Assembly: GCA_050733935.1 (NCBI GenBank)
Contig: JBOHUC010000128.1
Coordinates: forward strand, 1 to 46,234
Direction of reading: 5' to 3'
Length of the DNA: 46,234 nt
From: JBOHUC01 sp050733935
GTDB taxonomy: Bacteria > Eisenbacteria > RBG-16-71-46 > DASYSL01
Positions within the stretch are counted from its first letter, which is position 1; each line of letters begins with the position of its first letter. Shown piece after piece: positions 36,202 through 45,932 of the stretch. The position numbers were made by a program, and so were the translations under genes. The notes under the pieces were generated by a model that saw only the letters and a list, made by a program, of their open reading frames with translations, was not told the DNA's origin and did no database searches.

Positions 36202-37833
36202 TCAGCGCGCGAGAATCATCTTCTGCTGCGAGCGCCGTCCGGCCTCGCCTTCGAGATACGCGAAGTACACACCGGTCGGCACGTCGTATCCCTCGTCCGT
36301 CCGTCCGTCCCACGTCGCGGCCTGCGACGCACCGGTTCCAACACCGGTCCAGACGTGCCGGATCCTGCGGCCCTTCAAGTCCACGATCTCGAGCTTCGCG
36401 CTTTCCCCCGCCATGAGGCGGAACGAAAGCGTCGTGCTCGCAACCATCGGATTGGGCCGCGGACTCTCGAGCGCGATCGATGCTTCGGGGAAGGGCGTCG
36501 TATCGAGCGTCTCCGGATACTCGGTGATGACCGCGTCCCATGCCGGAACGGCCGGATGATCCGCGCCGGCGGACAGGTTCACGCTTCGCGGATTCACCCA
36601 CACTTCGCCGTTCGTGTACTGGCGCTTCCAGACGCGCGCGCTGCCGTAGATGCGCTCGACGGCCGGCCCCGTCGGCCAGCCCAGACGTTTGTCGTACTCC
36701 GGCTGCCAGTAGTAGCAGTCGTACGTTCCCTTGTTGAGATCGAAGTAGCCGTCTCCCAGGAGGGCACTTCCGAGCCCGAAGCGGAAGAACTGCTGGTGCA
36801 CCGCCGACGTCGGGAAGTTCCATTTGTCGCCGCCCGAGATCTCGGTGTCGATCACACAGCGAACGGGATCGCGATACACGTTCGGCCACACCGTGAGGTA
36901 GCCGTTCCGGGTCCCGGTCATCGAGTCGATCCAGTGCATTCCATACGGGTTCGGCTCGGGGTCGCGGGCATTGTGGATGTACGGGAAGCGCTCGTGGAAA
37001 GCGCCGTTCCCGTCGTAGTAGCGGTGCATGCCGTTCCCGATGATCACGAAGTCGTTGCCCATGCGCTGGCGCAGCTTCTGGAACACGATCTTGATCCCGT
37101 CCGACCACCAGACGCCGGCCGAGTCGTTCTGATCGGCCACGAAGTTCCCGTCGAGATCGAACCAGGTGCGAAAGTACGTGCCCGGCGTCTGGACCGTGCA
37201 ATTCGTACCGGGCTGGCAGCCGCCCATCTGTCCGTTGAGCCACGTCGGCGTGTTCCACAGCTGATCGAAGAACAGTCCATCGGGCCCGCGGTTTGCGATC
37301 AGATCATCCACAAGAAAGTCGGCAAACACGTCGCACAGCCTCTTGCCCTGGGCGTTGCGCGGGGCCTTGGTCGAGAAGTTCCCGAGCCACATGCGCCAGT
37401 AGGCCGTCGCGTGATAGCGCGTCCCCACAGAGTCCACCGCCCAGCACCACCAGCCGTTGTCGTTGATGAGGTCCCAGAACCGGCGATCGAATCCGTAGTT
37501 GGGATCGTCCGGCGCCCACGGCCCGGAGATCGGCGGGTAGCCCGAAGGCCCCGCATCGTAGTACGCGTACCACGCCGGCGTGATGAGACTGATGCAATTC
37601 GGGTTGAGCGCCCGGATCGAATCGAACTTGGCACGGGTCGCCCGTCCGCCGAGGGAGACCATGTCGTAGCGGCTGTTGAGCCGCGCATTGGGGTCGTTCG
37701 TCCAGTCGATGTTGAACGTGCGCGGATACGATCCGTCGGGATGCGCGAACGCCACCCCAGGTCGGATCGTGCCGAGCGCGAGGAGAGCGAGCGCGGCAAA
37801 ACCAAAGGCAAAATACGGACGGATGGCGGACAC
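36202..37833 (-). CDS. Glycoside-hydrolase-like exported protein with sorting-type C-terminus
   Basis: 543 residues: signal peptide (cleavage near AFA, 28-30), then a catalytic-like domain of about 400 residues reminiscent of putative glycoside hydrolase family GHL15. Landmarks are NIDWTND near 41, DGLFFD (185-190; both Asp residues are candidate acids), NGMHRYY, and a Trp/Tyr-rich middle typical of carbohydrate-binding TIM barrels. The last 90 residues form the FlgD-like module (RPNPM, EIVDLKGRRI, WDG, GVYFAYLEG). The GTG at 37833 has GGGAGG four bases upstream. A role in cutting extracellular polysaccharide is plausible; the family call is from memory and substrate is unknown. It stands alone between the transporter unit and the thioesterase. 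Confidence 0.68.
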   Translation of the reverse strand: MSAIRPYFAFGFAALALLALGTIRPGVAFAHPDGSYPRTFNIDWTNDPNARLNSRYDMVSLGGRATRAKFDSIRALNPNCISLITPAWYAYYDAGPSGYPPISGPWAPDDPNYGFDRRFWDLINDNGWWCWAVDSVGTRYHATAYWRMWLGNFSTKAPRNAQGKRLCDVFADFLVDDLIANRGPDGLFFDQLWNTPTWLNGQMGGCQPGTNCTVQTPGTYFRTWFDLDGNFVADQNDSAGVWWSDGIKIVFQKLRQRMGNDFVIIGNGMHRYYDGNGAFHERFPYIHNARDPEPNPYGMHWIDSMTGTRNGYLTVWPNVYRDPVRCVIDTEISGGDKWNFPTSAVHQQFFRFGLGSALLGDGYFDLNKGTYDCYYWQPEYDKRLGWPTGPAVERIYGSARVWKRQYTNGEVWVNPRSVNLSAGADHPAVPAWDAVITEYPETLDTTPFPEASIALESPRPNPMVASTTLSFRLMAGESAKLEIVDLKGRRIRHVWTGVGTGASQAATWDGRTDEGYDVPTGVYFAYLEGEAGRRSQQKMILAR

Positions 37834-38060
37834 GTAGCCTCCCTGCTGGATTCGAGGATCTGGGGCGTTCGCCGCGCGCGCGGCGTCGCGGCGCGAGGGA
37901 TTGCAGGGGACGTGCCACGGAAGCCGTGCGGTTTGCCTCGAATCGTGCGCGTTCGGGGCGAACCTGCACGGGGTTGCGGGGGCTCTTCGAAGACGGCTCG
38001 GGAGTACGATCGCGGGTCGCGCAATTTGCAGTGCGGAGCCCTGCGCTTCGCAAGGCGCAT

Positions 38061-38104
38061 GCTCAGGATCGGCTCAGGAGCAGCTCAGGAGCGGCTCAGG
38101 CTCC
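38061..38104. repeat. Four tandem 11-bp repeats at the 3' end of the thioesterase gene
   Basis: Units at 38061, 38072, 38083 and 38094 share GCTCAGG followed by four slightly varying bases. The last unit spans the thioesterase stop codon, the others lie downstream. Read on the reverse strand, each unit contains TGA. It looks like replication-slippage microsatellite growth, though a regulatory or 3'-end role cannot be ruled out. Confidence 0.7.
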
Positions 38105-38518
38105 CGGGTCGAGAAGCGCGCGCAGCGGGCCGTCGACCTTGATCGGCCGCCCGGCCCCGTCGAGGAAGACGTGGCGCGTGAACCCGGTCGCGAGCAGCGC
38201 CTCGTCGCCCACGCGCTCGATCCGGTAGTCGAACCGGAGCACGGCACGCGAGAGCTCGGCGATCCAGGTGACGAGCCTCAGGCGGTCGTCGTAGCGCGCG
38301 GACGCGAGGTAGCGAACGTGGGCCTCGACGACCGGGAGGAAGACGCCCTCGGCCTCGATGTCGCGGTAGGTCCGGCCGCGCGCCCGGAGCCACTCCGTGC
38401 GTGCCACTTCGAACCAGTCGAGGTGGTTCGCGTAGTAGGCCACCCCCATTTGATCGGTCTCGCCGTAGCGGACCGTGATCTCGCATGCGTGCTTGAATCC
38501 GGTCGGGGTCTCGCCCAT
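38096..38518 (-). CDS. YbgC/FcbC-type acyl-CoA thioesterase
   Basis: 140-residue hotdog-fold hydrolase releasing CoA from short acyl or hydroxybenzoyl thioesters in the cytosol. The family signature is intact: RYGETDQMGVAYYANHLDWFE (17-37) with the catalytic Asp22, and the long helix following it. Length is normal. The ATG at 38518 is 106 bases from the divergent peptidase-like gene. In proteobacteria ybgC sits with tol-pal genes, which are absent here, so no pathway can be inferred from neighbours. The stop codon lies inside a tandem 11-bp repeat. Confidence 0.9.
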   Translation of the reverse strand: MGETPTGFKHACEITVRYGETDQMGVAYYANHLDWFEVARTEWLRARGRTYRDIEAEGVFLPVVEAHVRYLASARYDDRLRLVTWIAELSRAVLRFDYRIERVGDEALLATGFTRHVFLDGAGRPIKVDGPLRALLDPGA

Positions 38519-38537
38519 GGCGCGGCATCTTAGCGCA

Positions 38538-38567
38538 TTGCCGCCCCCGAGGAGAGCCGCCTATACT
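38538..38567 (+). promoter_or_regulatory. Promoter of the peptidase-like/DUF547/hydrolase operon
   Basis: TTGCCG at 38538-38543, an 18-base spacer and TATACT at 38562-38567, a strong -10 in a GC-rich setting. The leader to the ATG at 38625 is about 50 bases and contains a weak GGAAG before the start. Confidence 0.55.
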
Positions 38568-38624
38568 CGGAGCTCAGTCCCCCATCGCCCGAGCCACGCA
38601 AGGATTGAATCCAGGGAAGCCGAC

Positions 38625-41450
38625 ATGACATCTCATCGCTCGCGTCTCGCTCCGCTCGTCTCCCTTCTCGCCCTGACCACGGTGTTCGTCGCGCTCAACG
38701 ACGTGCCGATCACGTACGCCCGATCGTCGCAGACGTCGCTGCGCGAATATCGCGATCCGCGGACGGGGCTACGCGTCTCCGTTCCGCGCACGGTTCCTTC
38801 GATCGTGAGCGAGCGTCCGTTCAGCGACGTGCCTCCCGATCGAACGGGCCTCGGACCGATCACACCGATGCACGGCGACGGCCTCACGCCGTTCCGTTCG
38901 GGCTCGTACCCGGAGCGGACGCTCGACGAGCTGCGCGAGCACTATGCGCGCGACTGGTCGGCGATCACGGTCCTCCCGACCTCGCAGTCGTACGATCGCG
39001 GAGAGATCGCGGTCATCGAGGACGACGGCACGATTCTCCTTCCGAGCGGCGCGAACGTCGTCATCGATCCGGCCTCCCTGGCCCGCCGCTTCCTCGAGCT
39101 GCACGACGACGAGTACGACTACATCAACGTCTGGTCGGCCTCGAACATGACGAACCTCACGCTCGGCGGCGGCTTCGCGTACGAGCTCAACGTGCGAAAC
39201 GAGGTCCAGGGACTGGGGCTTTCGATCTTCGACTTCTCCGAGGACTTCGGCTCGGGCGGCACGCTCAAGTCATTCCTCAACATGAATCGCCTGTCTGCGT
39301 ACCCGGCCGGTCCGAACACGACGTTCCTCGGGACCAACACGGCCATGGACGTTCTCGGCCAGGAGGCCGGTCACCGCTTCGCGGCGTTCACGTTCTTCGA
39401 CAACGGCGGGTCGGCTTCGAACGCGCTCCTCGGGCGGGACGACGCGCACTGGTCGTTCTTCTTCAATTCGCTCGCGTCCGACATGGAAGGGAATCAGTGG
39501 CGGGACAATCAGAACGGCACGTTCACGTCCGTCGCCGCGACGAACGGCTACGCGTTCATCGACGAGTATCTCTACGGGCTGCGCGACTCGAGCGAGGTCG
39601 ACACGCTCTGGTACATCGAGAACCCGACCAATTTCAATCCCCCCGGGACGTACCTCCCGCGCACGGGGCCGAGCATCGGGATCACGTGCAGCGGCACGAA
39701 GCGCATGGTGGACATCAGTCAGATCACGGTGCTGAACGGCCTCCGATCGCCCGGCATTGCGACGTCGCAGAAGACCTTCCGCATGGCGTGGGTCCTTCTC
39801 ATTCGAAACGGCGACGTGCCGACACCCGCCGATCTCGCGAAGATCGATCTCTTCCGCACGACCTGGGAGCCGTACTTCCAGACCGCCGTGAACAATCTGG
39901 GCGCGATGGACACGCATCTCAACTCGGTCGCGGGGAGCGTCGTGATCGAGCACGTCCCGCTCAAGGACACGGAGAACACGCTCGCTTCGCGGCCGGTCAC
40001 CGCCGCCATGTACGTGAAGCAGAGGAGCCTCTTGATCGGCTTCAACGCCTCCTCGCCGCGCGTTTTCTATCGCACGAACGGAGGCGCGTACTCGCCGCTC
40101 GTCATGGCGCCGCTCGGGGGGAACCAGTACCAGGCTTCGATTCCGGCGCAGCCGCTCGGCACGATCGTCGACTACTACCTGACGGCCGCGTCCGACTCGG
40201 CCGGAATCGACGCGGAGCTTCCGGCCGGCGCGCCCGGGACGAAGTTCACCTACGTGGTCGGGCCCGACGACACGGAGCCCGCGCTCGCGCACACTCCCCC
40301 GCCGGATCCCGCGGCGAGCCAGTTGCCGGTCACGGTGACGGTGGACGCGTTCGACAACCTCGGGCTCGATTCGGTGTCGGTCTCGTGGCGCATCAACGAC
40401 GGGCCGATCCAGACTGCGCGCGTCGCGGCCACCGCCGGAGATGGCCCATACTCGTTCGACATCGGCGCCGGGGCGGTCTTCGGAGACGTCGTCACCTACC
40501 GGCTCGGTGCGGTCGACCTTGCGGCCTCGAAGAACCGGGCGCTCCTGCCCGACGGCGGAGCACCATTCGCGCTCATGGTCGGGAATAACTTCGCGGAGGA
40601 CTTCGAGAACTCGGACGGCGGCTTCACGCACACCTTCCTCACGCCCGAGTTCTTCGACAGCTGGCACCTGTCGACGCAGCGCAACCACACGCCGGGCGGC
40701 GGCTCCTCCTGGAAGTGCGGCGACGAAGGACCGGCCTCGTACAGCCCGAACCTGGACGCCGGGCTCGTCGCCGGACCGATTCTCGTGGGCGCCGGCGGGA
40801 CGCTCGCGTTCCACCACTTCTTCGACATTGAATCGTCCGACCTTCCCGGACAGGCCTACGACGGCGCGCGCGTCGACATCTCGACCAACAACGGCGCGTC
40901 GTGGAGCCCGATCACGCCGGCCGGGGGCTATCCCGCGACCATCATCTCGAACCCCGACAGCCCGTATCCGGCGGGGACTCCGGTGTGGTCGGGCACGAGC
41001 GGTGCGTTCGTTCCGGCCTCGTTCGACCTGTCTGCGTTCAACGGGCAAACGGTGTGGGTGCGCTTCCGCCTCGGGTCCGATTCGTTCGTCGGCGGCGAAG
41101 GCTGGTACGTGGACGACGTGACGGTGACGAACGTGGGCGGCGAGCCGGTTCCCGTGCCCGTCGTGCCCGCGAGCTTCGCGCTCGATCCTGCGTTCCCGAA
41201 TCCGACCGCCGGTCGCACCACGATCGCGTTCCGTCTGCCGGCCGCTTCGACGGTCGCGCTCGAGATTTACGACGTGCGCGGCGCACGCGTCCGCTCGCTC
41301 CTCGCAGGCGCGATGCCAGCCGGCCCGCACGCGGTGGATTGGGATGGCTTGGGCGAGGACGGCTCGCGCGTTCCACCGGGGCTCTATTTCTATCGCCTGA
41401 CCGCGGATCGGTTCGGCGCGCGCGCCGGGCGGCTCGTGGTGACGAACTGA
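38625..41450 (+). CDS. Large exported metallopeptidase-like protein with QEAGH motif and sorting-type C-terminus
   Basis: 941 residues: signal peptide (hydrophobic 8-31), an N-terminal propeptide-like part, then a segment with MDVLGQEAGHRFAAF (241-255) and AHWSFFFNSLASDMEGNQW (274-292). It looks like a zinc-peptidase active region in which the first His of HEXXH is Gln246; Glu247 and His250 remain, and Glu288 is a possible further ligand. Residues about 600-700 include an Ig-like domain, about 710-850 a jelly-roll (MAM or immune-inhibitor-A-associated) domain ending GWYVDDVTV, and the end is a FlgD-like module (FPNPT, IYDVRGARV, WDG, GLYFYRL). The start at 38625 follows the promoter at 38538. 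Could be an inactive peptidase or a variant family. It overlaps the next gene by four bases. Confidence 0.75.
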   Translation: MTSHRSRLAPLVSLLALTTVFVALNDVPITYARSSQTSLREYRDPRTGLRVSVPRTVPSIVSERPFSDVPPDRTGLGPITPMHGDGLTPFRSGSYPERTLDELREHYARDWSAITVLPTSQSYDRGEIAVIEDDGTILLPSGANVVIDPASLARRFLELHDDEYDYINVWSASNMTNLTLGGGFAYELNVRNEVQGLGLSIFDFSEDFGSGGTLKSFLNMNRLSAYPAGPNTTFLGTNTAMDVLGQEAGHRFAAFTFFDNGGSASNALLGRDDAHWSFFFNSLASDMEGNQWRDNQNGTFTSVAATNGYAFIDEYLYGLRDSSEVDTLWYIENPTNFNPPGTYLPRTGPSIGITCSGTKRMVDISQITVLNGLRSPGIATSQKTFRMAWVLLIRNGDVPTPADLAKIDLFRTTWEPYFQTAVNNLGAMDTHLNSVAGSVVIEHVPLKDTENTLASRPVTAAMYVKQRSLLIGFNASSPRVFYRTNGGAYSPLVMAPLGGNQYQASIPAQPLGTIVDYYLTAASDSAGIDAELPAGAPGTKFTYVVGPDDTEPALAHTPPPDPAASQLPVTVTVDAFDNLGLDSVSVSWRINDGPIQTARVAATAGDGPYSFDIGAGAVFGDVVTYRLGAVDLAASKNRALLPDGGAPFALMVGNNFAEDFENSDGGFTHTFLTPEFFDSWHLSTQRNHTPGGGSSWKCGDEGPASYSPNLDAGLVAGPILVGAGGTLAFHHFFDIESSDLPGQAYDGARVDISTNNGASWSPITPAGGYPATIISNPDSPYPAGTPVWSGTSGAFVPASFDLSAFNGQTVWVRFRLGSDSFVGGEGWYVDDVTVTNVGGEPVPVPVVPASFALDPAFPNPTAGRTTIAFRLPAASTVALEIYDVRGARVRSLLAGAMPAGPHAVDWDGLGEDGSRVPPGLYFYRLTADRFGARAGRLVVTN

Positions 41451-42226
41451 GGTCTCTTTCGGCGGCGGCGCTCCTCGGCGCGATCCTTTTTCTGCCCGGC
41501 GTGGCCGGTGCGACCGGTCGGTTCAGCCACGCGGCCCTGGACGGCGTGCTCGCCCGCTACGTCAAGGGCGGCCTCGTCTCCTACGGCGCGCTCGCGCGCG
41601 ATACGACGGCGCGAGCCGGACTCGATCGCTATGTCTCAGCACTCGCGACGGCCGACACGGCGGGCTGGACGCGCGACGAGCAGATCGCGTTCTGGATCAA
41701 CGCCTACAATGCGATCACCCTTCGTCGCGTGCTTGCCGCGTATCCGGTCTCGAGCATCACGAAGATCCGTCCCACGCTCGGAGTCCTTCCGGGGAACGGC
41801 GTCTGGAAGGAGAAGCATCGGGTCGCGGGACTCGATCGCTCGCTCGACGACATCGAGCACGAGATTCTCCGCAAACATTTCGCGGATCCGCGCACTCACT
41901 TCGCAATCAACTGTGCTTCCATGAGTTGCCCGCCACTCGAAAACCGGGCGTGGACGGCCGATGATCTGGGGACGCGGCTCGATGTCGCCGCGCGGCGCTT
42001 CATTCGCGATCCGCGCTACAATCGCATCGAGCCGGGGCAACCCGAATGGAGGCTGTCGCGTATCTTCGAGTGGTACGCGGGGGACTTCACGGCGTCCGCT
42101 GGATCGGTCGCGGCCTACGTGGCGCGCTACCTGCCGGAGGCCGAGCGATCCCGCCTTCCACCCGACAAGGTGCGGGTTTCGTATCTCGACTACGACTGGA
42201 GCCTCAATGAGAGAGCGTCGCCATGA
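41447..42226 (+). CDS. DUF547 protein, probable CTG start
   Basis: Exported protein of 259 residues and unknown biochemical role. A hydrophobic N-terminus (SAAALLGAILFLPGVAGA) acts as signal peptide. The DUF547 core is clear: WINAYNAIT, the KEKHRVAG and DIEHEILR segments, DPRTHFAINCASMSCPPL with conserved Cys residues, and a terminal SYLDYDWSLN. No ATG, GTG or TTG precedes the signal sequence in this frame near the gene start; CTG at 41447 overlaps the upstream TGA as CTGA and is the best start, with a weak GGTGA four bases upstream. The next available GTG would cut away the signal peptide. It is coupled to the upstream peptidase-like gene and overlaps the alpha/beta hydrolase by an ATGA. Confidence 0.78.
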   Translation: MRSLSAAALLGAILFLPGVAGATGRFSHAALDGVLARYVKGGLVSYGALARDTTARAGLDRYVSALATADTAGWTRDEQIAFWINAYNAITLRRVLAAYPVSSITKIRPTLGVLPGNGVWKEKHRVAGLDRSLDDIEHEILRKHFADPRTHFAINCASMSCPPLENRAWTADDLGTRLDVAARRFIRDPRYNRIEPGQPEWRLSRIFEWYAGDFTASAGSVAAYVARYLPEAERSRLPPDKVRVSYLDYDWSLNERASP

Positions 42227-43128
42227 ACGGTCCTGATGCACGAGCCGTTGCGGGAATGACGAGTGCCGGGAGCCCGACCAGTGGCGCGGAGGGGACGAGC
42301 GTCACGCGTGTCGTGCGTCCCTCCCATGGCGGCGCGTTCGAAGTCGACTACCTGCGCGCGGCGCAGCCGTCGGGCAACCTCCCGCTCGTCCTCGTTCCGG
42401 GAGCCGGCGGGCCTGCGGGCACCTTCCATCACCAGTCGCGCGCGTTCGCCGAGGATCGCGACGTTCTCGCGACCAATCTCAATCCGGCCAAGGCTTCGAA
42501 AATCGGCTCGGTCGAATCGGGGGTGCTCGACGTGCTCCACGTGCTCGACGAGTTCGGCGTCGAGCGCTGCGACATCATCGGAGCGTCGTTCGGCTCGTGC
42601 GTGACGTCTCGTCTCACGGCCGAACATCCGGACCGCGTGCGCAGCCAGATCCTCGTCGCTCCGCCCGTGGTTCGTTACGGTCCCTGGCTCGGCTCGTTCG
42701 GCCCGGGTTGGCTCTATGGCGGTGCGCTCATGAAGTTCGCGCCCGAGCGTTACCGCGGTCAGGTGGCTCGCCACCTCGCCCGCGGCCGCATCTACGCCCC
42801 GGAGCCCGATCTCGACGAGCAGGAGTTCCGGCTCCTCGCCGCCCGCGTGAGCGACACGGCATTGAGCCCCTTCTTTCACCGCCTCACCGGACTCCTGCGC
42901 TGGGACTGGGGAGTCCTCGAGGCCCCGGCTGCGAGACCCACCCTCGTCATTCAGGGACGAGTCGAGCACGCCTCCACCCCTCCGGACGTCCTCGAGACGC
43001 TGGCGCGGCTCTCGGGGCGCCCGATCGCCATCATGGGTGGGAGGCACATGCCCTATCTTCATTTTCCGGAAGAGTTTAATGGGATCGCCCGCGGCTTCCT
43101 GGCGGGCGTCTCCGCTCCCATTGCCTGA
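42223..43128 (+). CDS. Alpha/beta hydrolase, maspardin-like
   Basis: 301 residues with a standard alpha/beta-hydrolase fold: oxyanion region PGAGGPAGTFHH (59-70), nucleophile elbow GASFGS with Ser122, and a late His in GGRHMPYLHFPEEF (about 271-284). The acid residue normally before it is not obvious: the expected Asp position reads QGRVEHAS, so Glu may serve. The PGAGG/GASFG combination recalls the maspardin-like group. There is no signal peptide although its two upstream partners are exported. The ATG at 42223 overlaps the DUF547 stop (ATGA), so it is translated with it. Substrate unknown. An alternative start at Met12 is possible, since the first 25 residues are not conserved-looking. Confidence 0.82.
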   Translation: MNGPDARAVAGMTSAGSPTSGAEGTSVTRVVRPSHGGAFEVDYLRAAQPSGNLPLVLVPGAGGPAGTFHHQSRAFAEDRDVLATNLNPAKASKIGSVESGVLDVLHVLDEFGVERCDIIGASFGSCVTSRLTAEHPDRVRSQILVAPPVVRYGPWLGSFGPGWLYGGALMKFAPERYRGQVARHLARGRIYAPEPDLDEQEFRLLAARVSDTALSPFFHRLTGLLRWDWGVLEAPAARPTLVIQGRVEHASTPPDVLETLARLSGRPIAIMGGRHMPYLHFPEEFNGIARGFLAGVSAPIA

Positions 43129-43265
43129 CATAGACTTGACAATTAGGCCTCGAAATGGACGGCCGCCCGATCCCATCGTCGCGCGGGCTGCGGTATCTTT
43201 CCCGCCGACCCGGCTCTCTCGCGAAGGCGGTGCTGCGCCGGGTGGTCCCCAAATCGGAGGTCCCG

Positions 43266-43853
43266 ATGTTGAAGCGGATGCTCGCGCTTGCCGCGTTCGC
43301 CGCGCTTTTCGTTCCCACGCAGTCGTTTGCCGTCGATCACTCGAAGCAATGGGCGCTCGGGTATTTCTTCGAGGCCGCACCGATCGGCGCGCGCTACATG
43401 ATTCAGGAGAAGGTCGGTCTCGACTTCGGCTTCGGATTCGATTCGAGCGAAGGCCCGGACTTCTCGTCGACCGACCCCGACGACACCTCGTCAAACTCGA
43501 GCTACACCATCGACCTCGGAGTCGTGTTCAACCTGGTCCACATGGACCGCGCGGACTTCTTCATCCGCCCGGGCTTCACGTGGACCTCGGTGCCGTTCTA
43601 TCAGGACAACGGTCCGAATCCGACCACGTCGGAGCGCGCTTCGGACGTAGCGTTCGGCGCAACCCTCGGCGGCGAGTGGCACGCGACGGACAACCTGTCG
43701 CTCACGTTCGCTCACGGCCTCGCGATCACCTCCTCGCACGGCGTCTCGCCGGGCGAGCTCGTCGGCGGAGAGCCCGACGCCGCGACCAGCATCAACACGC
43801 GCGGCTTCACGACCGGCGGATCGAGCATCGGCTTCCGCTGGTACTTCGACTGA
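43266..43853 (+). CDS. Small outer-membrane beta-barrel protein
   Basis: 195 residues: signal peptide (hydrophobic 5-18, cleavage after SFA near 22), then amphipathic strands such as GARYMIQEKVGLDFGFGF, YTIDLGVVFNLVHM, DFFIRPGFTWTSV and LSLTFAHGLAI, ending GSSIGFRWYFD with aromatic residues close to the C-terminus as expected for barrel insertion. An 8- to 10-stranded barrel fits the length. An Asp/Ser-rich loop (FDSSEGPDFSSTDPDDTSSNSS) is probably extracellular. The ATG at 43266 has GGAGG five bases upstream. It is followed by a bidirectional terminator. Function unknown. Confidence 0.75.
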   Translation: MLKRMLALAAFAALFVPTQSFAVDHSKQWALGYFFEAAPIGARYMIQEKVGLDFGFGFDSSEGPDFSSTDPDDTSSNSSYTIDLGVVFNLVHMDRADFFIRPGFTWTSVPFYQDNGPNPTTSERASDVAFGATLGGEWHATDNLSLTFAHGLAITSSHGVSPGELVGGEPDAATSINTRGFTTGGSSIGFRWYFD

Positions 43854-43883
43854 GCCGTCGCAGCACGCGTGACGAATGAAAAC

Positions 43884-43905
43884 GGGCCCGGCTTCGGTCG
43901 GGCCC
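43884..43905. terminator. Bidirectional intrinsic terminator
   Basis: A 9-bp stem (43884-43892 with 43897-43905, one G-T pair) capped by TTCG sits between convergent genes ending at 43853 and 43952. Forward it is followed by GCTTCGTTTTC, and on the reverse strand by GTTTTCATTC, so it can serve both. Confidence 0.85.
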
Positions 43906-43951
43906 GCTTCGTTTTCGGGCGTGAGGGGCGTGAGGGGCACGACGGGCGCCG

Positions 43952-45168
43952 CTATTCGTAACGCAGCGCCTCGATCGGATCCTGCTGCGAGGCCTTCCGG
44001 GCCGGATAGAACCCGAAGAATATCCCGACCGCGGCCGCGAATCCGAACGCGAGCATCACGGATCCCGGGGAGACGATCGTCGGCCATCGGGCGAGCTGCG
44101 AAATCAGGTTCGAGGCCACGAACCCGAGCGCGACCCCGAGCGCGCCGCCGAGCAGCGACAGGAACGCGGACTCGACCAGGAACTGGGACAGGATGTCCCG
44201 GCCGCGCGCGCCGACCGCCATCCGGATCCCGATCTCGCGCGTCCGCTCGGTCACCGACACGAGCATGATGTTCATGATGCCGATCCCGCCGACGAGGAGC
44301 GACACCGCCGCCACCGAGGAGAGAAGCAGCGTCATCGTGCGCGAGGTCTGCTCGGCCGCATTCGCGAACTCGGCCTGGTTGCGAATGAAAAAGTCGTCGG
44401 GATCGCCCGGACGGATGCGGTGCCGTTGCCGGAGGAGCGACGTAATCTCGTCGATTGCGGGATTGATGAGCTCGGCCGAGCGGGCGGAGACGAAGACCAT
44501 GCCGATCGAGTTCCGCTTGAGCAGCATGCGCTGCACGGTCGTGGCGGGCGCGATCGCGAGATCGTCCTGATCCTGGCCCATGGTCGAGCCGCCCTTCCGC
44601 TCGAGGACACCGACCACCTTGAACGGGAGCTTCCCGATCCGGATCGTCTGCCCGATCGGATCGGCACCTTCGAACAGGTTGTCGGCCACCGTCGCCCCGA
44701 GGACGACGACCTTGGCACTGTTCCGCACGTCGCCATCCGTGAACGCGGCCCCGTCGCCCACGTTCCAGTCCCGGATCACGAAATAGTCGGCCGTCGCGCC
44801 CGTGACGGACGTGCCCCAGTTCTGGTTTCCGTACACGAGCTGCGAAACCGACCGCACGGTCCAGCTCACGCGGTCCACGGACGGGCACTCGCGGCGAATC
44901 GCTTCGACGTCGGTCGGATCGAGCGAGGACGACGTGCCCATCGCCATGCGCGTGCCGCCGGCCACGCTCGTGCCCGGAATCACCATGATCACGTTGCTGC
45001 CGAGGCTTGCGATCTGGGCCTGAACGGAGGCGCGCGCGCCCTGGCCAATCGCGAGCGTCGCCACGACCGCACCCACGCCGATGATGACGCCGAGCATCGT
45101 GAGCGTCGCGCGCAGCGGGTTTCGCATGAGAGCGCGCCAGGCGAGCTTGAGAGAGAGTCCGATGTCCA

Positions 45169-45169
<1 letters not shown>
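43952..45169 (-). CDS. MacB-type ABC transporter permease
   Basis: 405-residue inner-membrane permease of the FtsX/MacB group: one N-terminal helix (about 20-42, MLGVIIGVGAVVATLAIG), a large periplasmic MacB_PCD domain with LGSNVIMVIPG and ADPIGQTIRI, and three C-terminal helices with the conserved GGIGIMNIMLVSVTERTREIGIRMAVGA and ending PIEALRYE. It uses ATP hydrolysis in the partner to drive periplasmic mechanotransmission, typically exporting small molecules, peptides or lipoproteins. The start at ATG 45169 is chosen because it overlaps the ATPase stop in TGATG; a start nine bases upstream is possible. Part of the adaptor-ATPase-permease unit. Confidence 0.92.
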
Positions 45170-45930
<761 letters not shown>

Positions 45931-45932
45931 CG

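Noticed and set aside
34213..38142. Forward open frame of about 1,300 codons across the transporter unit and glycoside-hydrolase-like gene
   Set aside because: Spans several well-supported reverse genes and their intergenic regions; low-complexity Arg/His/Glu composition.
43136..43141. Perfect TTGACA upstream of the small barrel gene
   Set aside because: No acceptable -10 at 16-18 bases; reported here only as a box.
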